A stretch of 64,000 nucleotides of DNA from Balneola sp. (GTDB lineage Bacteria > Bacteroidota > Rhodothermia > Balneolales > Balneolaceae), in the NCBI GenBank assembly GCA_003712055.1, contig RHLJ01000004.1, positions 186,001 to 250,000 of the forward strand. The letters run 5' to 3'. Below the pieces are notes generated by a model, which saw nothing but the letters and a program-made list of their open reading frames with translations, had not been told where the DNA came from and did not search any database. The position numbers and the translations under genes were made by a program. Positions 25,325 through 34,123 of the stretch are shown here, piece after piece (within the stretch, counting starts at the first letter, position 1; each line of letters begins with the position of its first letter).

Positions 25325-25381
25325 CATCAAAATCGTGCGATTACATTTTTTGAAAAGTAGTGGATTTGTATTTTCTGACCT

Positions 25382-26362
25382 ATGGTTTCCTCACTCCAAC
25401 AACTACTCGCATCATCCATAAATTATTCAGCTCTGGAACCACCTGCAGAGCTCAGCCTACAACAGGCGTTGCGAGGATTTGTAGATTTTTCCTATTCGAA
25501 GTATTCCTGGATGCTATCAAGTTTTGTGATGCCAATAGAGGAGCTTTCATTAATGGCTACATTCGCAGATAAGAAAGACCAGCTCAAAGGCCCCCTTGAG
25601 CTATGTATTTCAGGCCTCGAAGCACATACATTATTTGAGTTCAAGCATGGTATAAACAGGATTGAAAAGGAAACCATGAATGTACACTCCGGATACCCTG
25701 GAGAGGTTCGTACTAATATTCTTGAGCTAAAGCTCCCAGCAGAGAGTGTAGCGAACATGAACCCAGAAGAGTTAGTAAAAGCACTTGAAGCAGCTGTGAG
25801 TAGTTTTGCTGAATCCAGACTACTTCCTCATAGGGTGTTTTTTGAGGTGCCTGGCGATGAATTTGATGCAGACATCACCAAAAAAATTACTAAGGTTATT
25901 GCAGTACACAATAAGTCGATTATGAAAAGGAAAGTGAATAACTACCTTTTTTCCGGGTTAAAAATAAAGTGTTCCGGCACGAATGTTCCCTCTGAAAAGT
26001 ATTTAGCAGATGTGATTTTATTTGCCCGGGATGCAAATGTGGCGATAAAATTTTCGGGAATAGATAACGCTCTTTTCCCGACCTATAATTATTCTTTACA
26101 ATCGAAGGTTCATGGTATGTTGAATATTTTGCTGGCTTCAATCCTTTCCTATACCCAGGATCTAAATCTTGAAGAAACCACGGCTATTCTTGAGGATAAG
26201 AACCCCGAGCACTTTGCAATTAAAGAAGGCTATTTGGCCTGGAAATCCTTTGCTGCTCCTTTGGCCGAAATCAAGATGTTACGGATGCTTTCTATCACCT
26301 CATTCAATATTTCTTCTTTTACCCCAATAGTCGAAGGATTAAAAGAGCTTTCTATTGATTAG
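25382..26362 (+). CDS. Hypothetical protein, unknown
   Basis: A 326-residue soluble protein from the ATG at 25382. There is no signal peptide or membrane helix. The sequence is mixed alpha/beta with a recurring pattern of hydrophobic strands (RTNILELKLPAES, NNYLFSGLKIKCSG, NVAIKFSG), and the segment FSGIDNALFPTYNYSLQSKVHG recalls TIM-barrel-like hydrophobic cores. I recognise no family. Codon use is like its neighbours, so it is a resident gene rather than a recent import. Confidence 0.65.
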   Translation: MVSSLQQLLASSINYSALEPPAELSLQQALRGFVDFSYSKYSWMLSSFVMPIEELSLMATFADKKDQLKGPLELCISGLEAHTLFEFKHGINRIEKETMNVHSGYPGEVRTNILELKLPAESVANMNPEELVKALEAAVSSFAESRLLPHRVFFEVPGDEFDADITKKITKVIAVHNKSIMKRKVNNYLFSGLKIKCSGTNVPSEKYLADVILFARDANVAIKFSGIDNALFPTYNYSLQSKVHGMLNILLASILSYTQDLNLEETTAILEDKNPEHFAIKEGYLAWKSFAAPLAEIKMLRMLSITSFNISSFTPIVEGLKELSID

Positions 26363-26483
26363 TCTTTTTAGATATTCTGGACTGTAGAGAGCCACAAAAC
26401 CACTGAATAACTAAGCGCTAGTGTTTTGAGCTTTTGTGGCAAAAAAGTTACCTCATTCAAGCTTATTCATCGTTAGACTCTCA

Positions 26484-28220
26484 TTATTTCAGGAGGGTCA
26501 TTGTTTTGGAAATGCTTCCGGCGTCACTTACCAATCGATAAAAATATACTCCAGACGAAAGTTGAGAAGCATCAAATAAGAAATTATGAGTACCCTGGTT
26601 TAGGTTTCCATCAAACAAGGTTTGTATTTCCCTGCCCATATAATCATAAACTTTTAGCGTAACCCTTTCGGCTTGAGGAGTAGTCACCCGGATGTTAGTA
26701 TTTGGATTGAAAGGGTTCGGGTAGTTTTGACTAAGTTCAATAGCGCCAGGGATTTCACTTGTGTCGATACCCGAAGAGATATAATCAGAGATTGAAAAGG
26801 TAAAAGTTTGGGGGGAAACCTGATCCGTATTTACAACGACAATGCCCACCTTCTCAATGGTATTCCAGTCGAAGTCTGTATTTACTTCAACAGTATTATT
26901 AGCAGTAGGGGCGGTTACATAATATGGTTCAACAGTATTATCCGAATTACTGTAAATCAAAAGCCCAATCTGGATGTCAGAGGACGATACATTCAAATTT
27001 AATCGAAGTTTTCCTTCAGAGTCAGTATTTGGGTTTAGTAAAAAGTACTTGGCTGAGAATCGTGCATTTTGAAACTCGTTACTTAGCTCAGTAAACAATC
27101 CGTTAAAGGTTTGAGTAAGGGTTGGCCCCGGGTAATTACTGGCTTCATCAAAACCAAAGCCGCTGGCTGTATGACTTGGGCCGGAAGCAAAATGCCACAT
27201 ATAAGATTCTAACACTGATTCCAGGTAACTCTCTCCCATGCTTACAAGTTCTTGATCTACAGCAGTTAGTAAGGGCAAAGAAACATTGTTTTCAATTCGG
27301 CTCCAAACATCGGTCCAAAATAGCTCGCCATACTTTTCATGAAAGTAAAGTGACCACGTAATATCCTCATAAGAACCTGGAATAAGAGTAGTAGAAGCAC
27401 TACTAAAGAGATCACTTCCAAAACCTGAAATATAATTGTAGTAGTCGTTTACCTGGTCATAAACGACCTCTTCCAATAATGTAGCGTCCATTTCAACCCA
27501 TCGATCCGAATCGCCACTCCAGCCCGTCTGAGTAAATTGTATGGAATGCTTAAACTCGTGAGCCATTGTTACTTTTATCGCTCCTTTCTGATCTCCTTCA
27601 GGGTCATCGTTTGGAGGAAATCCAACGAAATCATTTTCAATTTCAATTACCGTACCCCCGGGATCTGAAGCACTGGTACGGGTTAGTCCATAAGCGCCTA
27701 AATCTCTGATAAATACCTTATAGCTGCTTCCATTAGGGATAGGATCAGTAAATCCGAGCGTCTCAATTTCATGTTCATAGGAAAAGTCAGCTGCTTCAGC
27801 TACCCACTCTACATAATCGGGTATCGAGTTATCATTATTATCAGCAGGAGGAACAGCGTCGCTTCCAACCACTTCATAGTTAATTTCAAATTTTCCGGAT
27901 TCAGAAATATATGTTGCTGCCGATTGCAAAGAAGTACTTCCGATAGTTTGTTCAAAATCATTAAGCGTTTCAGCAGAAAGAGAGCCTTTATTCTTATGCA
28001 CAAACACGTTTAGCGGAGTAATGCATTTCAACAGCGTTCTTTGTGCTTGAGCTTCTCTATAAACCTCAAGCTGTTTAGAAACCGCCTCATCAGCAGTAAT
28101 CTTACCGGAGTAATATTCTTCCAGCATTTCGAGATGGTGATTATGAGTTTCTTGAGCAGTAGCTGAAAAAGCGAAAAATACTGCAACTAAAAGTGTGCTG
28201 GCTTTTAACATGGTGCGCAT
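26484..28220 (-). CDS. Secreted putative metallopeptidase with T9SS sorting domain (MXAN_6640-like)
   Basis: A 578-residue secreted protein from the ATG at 28220, with a signal peptide ending SATAQ. The central part carries the metal-binding motif AHEFKHSIQF (HExxH) and the surrounding layout of MXAN_6640-family putative metalloproteases. The C-terminal 80 residues (from IELSQNYPNPFNPNTNIRV to SKTMTLLK) are a type A T9SS sorting domain, so the protein is exported across the outer membrane by the Por system. It is transcribed away from trhO. Substrate unknown; catalytic activity is inferred from the motif only. Confidence 0.83.
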   Translation of the reverse strand: MRTMLKASTLLVAVFFAFSATAQETHNHHLEMLEEYYSGKITADEAVSKQLEVYREAQAQRTLLKCITPLNVFVHKNKGSLSAETLNDFEQTIGSTSLQSAATYISESGKFEINYEVVGSDAVPPADNNDNSIPDYVEWVAEAADFSYEHEIETLGFTDPIPNGSSYKVFIRDLGAYGLTRTSASDPGGTVIEIENDFVGFPPNDDPEGDQKGAIKVTMAHEFKHSIQFTQTGWSGDSDRWVEMDATLLEEVVYDQVNDYYNYISGFGSDLFSSASTTLIPGSYEDITWSLYFHEKYGELFWTDVWSRIENNVSLPLLTAVDQELVSMGESYLESVLESYMWHFASGPSHTASGFGFDEASNYPGPTLTQTFNGLFTELSNEFQNARFSAKYFLLNPNTDSEGKLRLNLNVSSSDIQIGLLIYSNSDNTVEPYYVTAPTANNTVEVNTDFDWNTIEKVGIVVVNTDQVSPQTFTFSISDYISSGIDTSEIPGAIELSQNYPNPFNPNTNIRVTTPQAERVTLKVYDYMGREIQTLFDGNLNQGTHNFLFDASQLSSGVYFYRLVSDAGSISKTMTLLK

Positions 28221-28313
28221 CAATTATGAACCCCTCTTTTTCAATGATTTTCCTTAAATTTGATGTTTCTTTTAACGGAAAAAAAAGCAACATCGTGTAA
28301 TCTATTTCTAAAG

Positions 28314-29276
28314 ATGTACCAGGTTATTCTTTATTACAATTTTAGTCAAATCGATAGTCCCGATACATTTAGTGCTCAGCATAAGAAATTCTGCAAAGAA
28401 TTGGGACTCAAAGGCCGAATTTATATTTCTTCGGAAGGGATAAACGGAACGGCTGCTGGCACAAAAGACCAAATCGAAGCCTACAAAAATTACCTGTGGT
28501 CTTTACCAGGTTTTGAGAATACTGAATTCAAGGAAGATGAAAGCGAATATATTCCTTTTGCAAAGCTGATTTGCAAAGTAAGAGAGGAGATAGTTTCTCT
28601 TCATATGGATGGGGTTGATCCTGTAAGAGGGGGGGCTCATTTACAGCCTGCAGAGTGGAGACAGGTTATGGAATCAGGAGATGACTATGTGATGATTGAT
28701 GTTCGGAACAATTATGAATCTAAAGTGGGGCATTTTAAAGGAGCAATTACCCCTGATCTGGACAATTTCTATGATTTCCCGGACTGGCTGGCTGGCGCTG
28801 AGATCCCAAAGGATAAAAAGGTGCTTATGTATTGCACAGGGGGTATCCGTTGCGAGAAATTCTCAGTCCTGATGAAGGAGCAAGGTTGGGAAGATGTGAA
28901 TCAGCTTCATGGAGGTATTCTCAACTACGCTAAAGAAGAGGATGGGGCTCATTTTGAGGGAAAATGCTTTGTTTTTGATGACCGCCTGATTATTCCGGTA
29001 AACCCTAATGACCTGGCACCAATAGCACATTGCGAAATCACAGGTAAACCTGCCGATACCTATGTGAACTGTGCGAATATGGAGTGTAACAAGCTCTTTG
29101 TTTGCTCTGAGGAAGGAGCCCACATCATGGAGGGTTGCTGCAGTGAAGAGTGCAAGAAAAGTGAATATAAAAGGCCTTTCGATCCTGAAAATGCCTTTAA
29201 ACCTTTCCGAAAATGGTACAACTACTTTGGAGACGATTTTAAGCAAAGAACTCTTCAGGACGAAGAACCAGCTTAG
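28314..29276 (+). CDS. trhO: tRNA uridine(34) hydroxylase TrhO (YceA, rhodanese family)
   Basis: Rhodanese-domain enzyme that hydroxylates uridine 34 of certain tRNAs using molecular oxygen. I take the ATG at 28314 (MYQVILYYNFSQID); a TTG frame from 28260 adds unlikely residues. An N-terminal acylphosphatase-like domain with SSEGINGTAAG is followed by the rhodanese domain with DVRNNYESKVGHF and the active-site MYCTGGIRCEKFS. The C-terminal zinc-ribbon-like tail has Cys pairs (NMECNKLFVC, GCCSEECKKSEY). The 320-residue length matches YceA/TrhO. Confidence 0.93.
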   Translation: MYQVILYYNFSQIDSPDTFSAQHKKFCKELGLKGRIYISSEGINGTAAGTKDQIEAYKNYLWSLPGFENTEFKEDESEYIPFAKLICKVREEIVSLHMDGVDPVRGGAHLQPAEWRQVMESGDDYVMIDVRNNYESKVGHFKGAITPDLDNFYDFPDWLAGAEIPKDKKVLMYCTGGIRCEKFSVLMKEQGWEDVNQLHGGILNYAKEEDGAHFEGKCFVFDDRLIIPVNPNDLAPIAHCEITGKPADTYVNCANMECNKLFVCSEEGAHIMEGCCSEECKKSEYKRPFDPENAFKPFRKWYNYFGDDFKQRTLQDEEPA

Positions 29277-30150
29277 TAGGAAAGTTCGCTTAGTTGAGCC
29301 CTATCCAATTACGCATGAGTTTGGGGTAGATACCGAGTTTGTAGGCACCTCGTTACTTCACCTCATGACCACCAAATTTCCATTTTACCCAGCTAAGGAA
29401 TGGAAACAGCGAATAAGTTCAGGGAGGGTTTGGGTTCAAGAACAGAAAAACGATCCGGATCATATTCTTTTAGAAACAGATATGATCTACCATCATAATC
29501 CTAAAGTAATAGAGCCTTCAATTCCCGATGAAATCGAAATTCTAGAGGAGACAGAAGATTATCTGATTGTGTTTAAACCGGCGCCCATGCCTATGCATCC
29601 GGGGGGCAGATATTTCAAGAACAGTCTTTCCGAAATTTTAAAGAAAATGGGATATGAGGATTTAAGAATCACTCATCGCCTGGATGCGGTTACCTCAGGT
29701 ATCGTGCTTTTTGCAAAATCAAAAGGCTTTGCAAAAAAAGTAATGCAATGCTTCTCGGAGGGAAAAGTTGCAAAGGGATATTTGGCACAAGTGAGCGGTA
29801 CTCCAAAAGAAAAGACCATCACTATTGATACGCCTATTAGAAGGAAACAGGGCTTTGTTTTTGAAACAGGCTATGATCTTGAAGGCTCTAAAGAAGCCGT
29901 AACTCATTTCGAAGTGATTTCTAAGGATGAGGATTCAGCCGTTATTAAATGCATACCAGAAACTGGTCGAACCCATCAAATACGATTACATTTAGCTGAA
30001 TGGGGTTATCCCATCATTGATGATCCTATTTATGGAAAGGATGGCGATGAGAGCAGTACTACTACTCAGAATTTGGGGATTAGCCTGGTGAGTACAGGGC
30101 TGAGAATTGAAGAATTAGATGTTATCTACGAATTAAAAATTCAAAATTAA
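29227..30150 (+). CDS. RluA-family pseudouridine synthase
   Basis: Predicted rRNA/tRNA pseudouridine synthase of the RluA group. The catalytic motif HRLDAVTSGIVLFAKS (the Asp in RLD) is intact, and HPGGRYFKNSLSEIL, GRTHQIRLHLAEWGYPIIDD and YGKDGDE are the other conserved stretches. No ATG occurs near the family start (PYPITHEFG at about 29296); a TTG at 29227 inside the end of trhO is a plausible start, giving about 307 residues. The open frame extends to 29071, antisense to nothing but well inside trhO, so that extension is unlikely. It is therefore probably coupled to trhO translation. Confidence 0.8.
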   Translation: METILSKELFRTKNQLSRKVRLVEPYPITHEFGVDTEFVGTSLLHLMTTKFPFYPAKEWKQRISSGRVWVQEQKNDPDHILLETDMIYHHNPKVIEPSIPDEIEILEETEDYLIVFKPAPMPMHPGGRYFKNSLSEILKKMGYEDLRITHRLDAVTSGIVLFAKSKGFAKKVMQCFSEGKVAKGYLAQVSGTPKEKTITIDTPIRRKQGFVFETGYDLEGSKEAVTHFEVISKDEDSAVIKCIPETGRTHQIRLHLAEWGYPIIDDPIYGKDGDESSTTTQNLGISLVSTGLRIEELDVIYELKIQN

Positions 30151-30183
30151 AGATGATGACTCTCATTTTTCATCTTTAATTTT
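30143..30183. terminator. Bidirectional hairpin between convergent genes
   Basis: AAAATTAAAGATGA and TCATCTTTAATTTT form a perfect 14-base inverted repeat with a 13-base loop, followed by T-rich sequence on both strands. It lies between the pseudouridine synthase gene and the convergent alpha/beta hydrolase gene and probably terminates both. Confidence 0.6.
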
Positions 30184-30192
30184 TCATTTCTT

Positions 30193-30984
30193 TTACGCTT
30201 CAAAAAAAGCAGTAGCAATTGAAGCAAACTGCTTGGGCTTATCCAGGAACGCATAATGCCCGGCATCTTCAATAACTACCAGAGCTGCATTTTCAACACC
30301 TTTTTCAATCCTTTCTGCCTGATAGATGGGAGTGGCGTCATCATTTCTTCCCCAAAGTAGAAGGGTTTCATGAGAGATCTCAGGCAGGTAATCTTCCAGG
30401 TATTCATTAACTGATTTTACGAAGGTTTCTCTCATTACCCCAGAAAGCTTGGAATAATCACTTGACCCAAGGCTTTTCCATACACCCGTACCTCTAAGCC
30501 AACCCAAAGCTTTTTCTCGAAGCGGATTTGGTAGAATCATAAAAGGAGCTTTCAGGGTTTTGGCGGTGTACTTCCTGAAGTAATACTGCCAGGAGCGTTG
30601 GGGCTTCATACCAGCTCCACCAGTTATCAATACTTTTTGGATGATTTGCTTTCCTTTTGGACGGGTAAGGAGCTTGAGCATAATTCTTCCCCCAAAAGAG
30701 TGCACTAATACATCTATATGATCATCAGGGAGTTTTTCGATGAAAGCCTGAACAGCATCGGCATAATCATCTATTGCCCAGGCTTCTGATGGGTCATTAG
30801 ATTCTCCGAACCCTGGCAGATCCAACACATAACAAGACCGAATTGAAGCAAGGCTTTTGGCAATGGGCATCATTGCCCGCCGACTGCTTCCCCATCCATG
30901 GAGAATAAGTAAAGCTTTGCCCTGGCCCTCTACCTCAAAGGCGATACGCTGATCATTATATGTGAAATAATGCGTTTTGCTCAT
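30193..30984 (-). CDS. Alpha/beta hydrolase
   Basis: Single-domain alpha/beta hydrolase of 264 residues. The nucleophile is in LVHSFGGRIM (Ser of the GxSxG-like elbow), the oxyanion region is LHGWGSSRRA, an Asp follows in LWGRNDDATPI, and the His is in AGHYAFLDKP. The ATG at 30984 gives the family-typical start; an upstream frame to 31068 is rejected because it only adds unrelated residues. Possible esterase or lyase; the substrate is unknown. Confidence 0.85.
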   Translation of the reverse strand: MSKTHYFTYNDQRIAFEVEGQGKALLILHGWGSSRRAMMPIAKSLASIRSCYVLDLPGFGESNDPSEAWAIDDYADAVQAFIEKLPDDHIDVLVHSFGGRIMLKLLTRPKGKQIIQKVLITGGAGMKPQRSWQYYFRKYTAKTLKAPFMILPNPLREKALGWLRGTGVWKSLGSSDYSKLSGVMRETFVKSVNEYLEDYLPEISHETLLLWGRNDDATPIYQAERIEKGVENAALVVIEDAGHYAFLDKPKQFASIATAFFEA

Positions 30985-31080
30985 AGGAGTATCCGCCCAA
31001 ACATCCCATTTCCTTCCAAGGAAAACAAGTTGACAAAGAATGAAATTATATTCTAATTGAGCAAGCAATATCTTGCTCTT

Positions 31081-31581
31081 ATGGATAAAGATAAATTTAG
31101 ACGATCCTGGTTTTTTTGGGTTGATAAGCTAAATATCACTCATACTGAGAGAGTTACTGTTTCTTCCCTCATCCTTGTGATAGTACTTCTGTCAGTTATT
31201 CAAATACTTATTAAGGAAAAAGTTGTTCCTCCCCCTGAGAATCATGCTCAAATTCTGGAGGAGTTCGAACGGAAAACCGCATTAATAGGTCAGAAAGAAG
31301 CTGGTCAGTTGGAAAAATACTCCCCTTCCGACTCTTTAATTATTGCACAACAATTATCAGGAATAGAGATAAAGTTAGCATCTATAAACTTAAATACTGC
31401 AACTCTACAAGAATTAGAAAGCCTTCCGGGAATAGGAAAAAGCTACGCACAAAGAATAATTGAATACCGGGAAACTAATGGACCATTTACTTCCGTTGAG
31501 GAGTTGGTAAACGTAAAAGGGATTGGAGATAAAACCCTTGAAAAGATTAAACCTTTTCTGATAATAGAAAATGATAATTAA
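31081..31581 (+). CDS. ComEA-like helix-hairpin-helix DNA-binding protein
   Basis: A 166-residue membrane-anchored DNA-binding protein. One membrane helix (about residues 25-44, [18 protein letters not shown]) is followed by a linker and a double helix-hairpin-helix domain: [20 protein letters not shown] and [19 protein letters not shown]. This is the ComEA-type arrangement; ComEA binds incoming DNA in natural transformation. The ATG at 31081 is preferred over 31057. No com genes flank it, so a general DNA-binding role is possible. Confidence 0.85.
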   Translation: MDKDKFRRSWFFWVDKLNITHTERVTVSSLILVIVLLSVIQILIKEKVVPPPENHAQILEEFERKTALIGQKEAGQLEKYSPSDSLIIAQQLSGIEIKLASINLNTATLQELESLPGIGKSYAQRIIEYRETNGPFTSVEELVNVKGIGDKTLEKIKPFLIIENDN

Positions 31582-31653
31582 TGATACAGCTGGGCAAATA
31601 GTTACTATTTTCATGTGATTTTGAGATAAGATATCCACAGAAAGCCCCGTTTA

Positions 31654-31706
31654 GTCATTCCGTGGCGTATGCCCGGAATCTAGATTCCTGCCTTCGTAGG
31701 AATGAC
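31654..31706. repeat. Dispersed inverted repeat, GTCATTCC type (short)
   Basis: Left arm GTCATTCCGTGGCGTATGCC and right arm, read on the other strand, GTCATTCCTACGAAGGCAGG, both continuing toward AATCTAGATT in the middle. It lies between comEA-like and porX. The arms match the same family as the other four elements; the loop is almost absent. Confidence 0.78.
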
Positions 31707-31791
31707 TTTAAAACCACGGTAACTGTATTAAACAGATTTTATCCCGAACTCACTTTATCTTTATTACCGTTAATTAAAACTTTTACTAAGA

Positions 31792-33342
31792 ATGCCATCA
31801 ATTCTTTGGGCTGACGACGAAATTGATCAGCTGCAATCGCATATACTCTTTTTAGAAAAGAAAGACTTTGAAATTACTCCTGTGACCAACGGAGAGGATG
31901 CAGTATCTATGATCCAGGAAAAAGCTTTTGATATTGTCTTCCTTGATGAACAAATGCCAGGTATGGATGGACTTCAAACACTCGAGGTAATCAAAGCCGC
32001 ACAGCCATTGCTTCCGGTTGTAATGATTACAAAGAGTGAAGAAGAGTCTATTATGGAAGACGCTATCGGAGCAAAAATCTCTGACTACCTCATAAAGCCG
32101 GTTAATCCAAACCAAATCCTGCTCACGGTAAAGCGCATTCTGGAACGCTCCAGGCTTCAATCCGAAAAATCAGCTCAATCTTACCTAAAGGATTTTGGTC
32201 GTATTTCTTCTCTGATTCATCCAAATACAAACTGGAAAGAATGGATCGAGATTTATAAAGAACTAACAAAGTGGCATATAGATCTGGATGAGGGGGATGA
32301 AGCATTAAAAGAAGTATTGGATACACAGTTTGTAGATGCCAACCGTGAATTTGGGAAGTTCATAGAACGGGAATATGTGAACTGGCTGGATCGCAACGAG
32401 GATAACCCAATTGTTTCGCCACAGATTTTCAAAAACTATGTGTTTCCGCACCTGAAAGAAGGAAAGAAAACCATGTTCTTTCTTATCGATTGCATGCGCT
32501 ATGATCAGTGGCTTGTTTTTGAGCCTTACTTAGCTAAGATGTTCGATATAAGCACGGATTTCTACTATTCGATTTTACCCACAGCCACTCCATTTTCCAG
32601 GAACGCAATTTTTGCAGGGGTTTCACCGCTGGAGATTTCGGAGATGTATCCCAAGCTTTGGGATCAGGGTCAGGACGAAAGCTCATTAAACCGTCATGAA
32701 GAAGAGCTTCTGAAAAAGCAGTTAGAACGAGCGGGAATAGACATCAATTTTAAATACGAAAAAATTCTCAACGCAGAAGATGGCCGGCAGATAGCAGGGA
32801 AGATGAAGAGTTTTTCTCAATCGAAACTTGCTGCCTTTGTATTCAATTTTGTAGATACGCTAGTGCATTCTCGATCCGATTCGGATGTAATAAAAGAACT
32901 TGCTCCTGATGTTTCTGCCTTTAGGGCGATTACCGAAGCCTGGTTTCAGCATTCATCGCTACTACAAATGTTTAAGGAATTAGCAGACGAAAATGTTACA
33001 GTAGTAGTAACAACCGACCATGGGTCGGTAAGGTCGCTAAGAGATACAAAAGTTTATGGCGATCGAGATACGGCAACTAGTCTCAGGTATAAGTATGGTA
33101 GAAATCTAAATGCTGTAGAAGATCAGGCGGTAATACAAATCAGTAATGCAAAAGAATATAAGCTTCCCTATCTGGGCAAAGTGAACGATTACCTGATTGC
33201 CAAAGAAGATTACTACTTCGTGTATCCAACCAATTATCATAAGTACCAAAACCGTTATAAAGATTCATTTCAACATGGGGGTGCTTCGATGGAAGAAATG
33301 ATTCTTCCGGTTGCTACCCTCACTCCTAAAGGGAATGCTTAG
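31792..33342 (+). CDS. porX: PorX: response regulator with PglZ/alkaline-phosphatase domain
   Basis: PorX is the response regulator that, with the kinase PorY, controls type IX secretion; its PglZ domain is a Zn-dependent phosphodiesterase. The receiver domain (about 1-125) has acidic ADDE at residues 7-10, phospho-acceptor Asp52 in VFLDEQMPG and Lys in [10 protein letters not shown]. The PglZ part (about 150-516) includes [26 protein letters not shown] (catalytic Thr region), [11 protein letters not shown] and TTDHGSVR, the likely metal ligands. The 516-residue length is typical. It overlaps tsaE by eight bases. Two sorting-domain proteins in the window are candidate clients. Confidence 0.95.
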   Translation: MPSILWADDEIDQLQSHILFLEKKDFEITPVTNGEDAVSMIQEKAFDIVFLDEQMPGMDGLQTLEVIKAAQPLLPVVMITKSEEESIMEDAIGAKISDYLIKPVNPNQILLTVKRILERSRLQSEKSAQSYLKDFGRISSLIHPNTNWKEWIEIYKELTKWHIDLDEGDEALKEVLDTQFVDANREFGKFIEREYVNWLDRNEDNPIVSPQIFKNYVFPHLKEGKKTMFFLIDCMRYDQWLVFEPYLAKMFDISTDFYYSILPTATPFSRNAIFAGVSPLEISEMYPKLWDQGQDESSLNRHEEELLKKQLERAGIDINFKYEKILNAEDGRQIAGKMKSFSQSKLAAFVFNFVDTLVHSRSDSDVIKELAPDVSAFRAITEAWFQHSSLLQMFKELADENVTVVVTTDHGSVRSLRDTKVYGDRDTATSLRYKYGRNLNAVEDQAVIQISNAKEYKLPYLGKVNDYLIAKEDYYFVYPTNYHKYQNRYKDSFQHGGASMEEMILPVATLTPKGNA

Positions 33343-33754
33343 TACATCAGTTCAAGATACTATTCAACACGGGGTACAATTAGCCAAAGAGTTAAAAAGA
33401 GGGGATGTGGTATGCCTCACCGGTGATTTAGGTGCCGGAAAAACACACTTCACCAAGGGTATTGCCTCTTATTTTGGTGTTGATGAAAGTAAGGTTCAGT
33501 CGCCTACGTTTACCTTGATAAATGAATATGACGGGGAACTTCCGATTTTTCATTTTGATTGTTATCGTTTAAAAAATATTCAGGAAGCACTTGAAATTGG
33601 TGCTGAAGACTATTTTTATGGGGACGGCATTTCCATTGTGGAATGGCCGGAAAAAATTAAAAATTTACTCCCCGAACATTCCGTTTGGATAACAATAAAA
33701 CATAAAAGCGATTCAACAAGAGAAATACTGAGAGGAATAAGTAATGCCCCTTAA
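33335..33754 (+). CDS. tsaE: tRNA threonylcarbamoyladenosine biosynthesis ATPase TsaE
   Basis: Small P-loop ATPase that with TsaB and TsaD makes the t6A modification of tRNA. The P-loop is [17 protein letters not shown], followed by [12 protein letters not shown] and HFDCYRLKN; these are TsaE signatures. I choose ATG 33335, which overlaps the porX stop by eight bases; the longer frame from 33311 is less likely. About 139 residues, normal size. It overlaps the following small gene by eleven bases, so the three are one transcript. Confidence 0.93.
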   Translation: MLSTSVQDTIQHGVQLAKELKRGDVVCLTGDLGAGKTHFTKGIASYFGVDESKVQSPTFTLINEYDGELPIFHFDCYRLKNIQEALEIGAEDYFYGDGISIVEWPEKIKNLLPEHSVWITIKHKSDSTREILRGISNAP

Positions 33755-34031
33755 TGGGAAACGAAGACTTCCATATCGACTAGATCTGCTTCCGGTTATT
33801 TTACCCTATCACCGCAGGGCAAATAATGAGCTCAATAAAGGGGATTTAGTGTACTACGGACCTAGCCCGGAATTTTACGGCATTGGTGAAATTGTGCAGG
33901 CCGAAGAAAAAGTATGCCTGGTAGATTTTCGGGGAACAGGGTTATTGGGGATCCATAAAGACGAGTTATTATCCAGCTACTTAATTCCTATCCATAAACT
34001 GAATTTGACGGGGCTTTTGAAGGGAAGGTAG
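33744..34031 (+). CDS. Hypothetical small protein
   Basis: A 95-residue basic protein overlapping the end of tsaE by eleven bases. It begins [20 protein letters not shown], then has a compact beta-rich segment (GDLVYYGPSPEFYGIGEIVQ, CLVDFRGTGLLGIHKDEL) like a small SH3-type barrel. No family is recognised. The operon position suggests translation coupled to tsaE. Confidence 0.6.
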   Translation: MPLNGKRRLPYRLDLLPVILPYHRRANNELNKGDLVYYGPSPEFYGIGEIVQAEEKVCLVDFRGTGLLGIHKDELLSSYLIPIHKLNLTGLLKGR

Positions 34032-34123
34032 TTTTATTAGGATTTAAAGCGCCCTGTCAAAAAAATATCTTTTTTACCTTCGAGTTTTAGATATTGGGCA
34101 ATTCATTTAATCAAGAAGTTCAT

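Noticed and set aside
31792-33342. PglZ domain as a sign of a BREX defence system
   Set aside because: A receiver domain precedes it and no brx genes are near; this is PorX.
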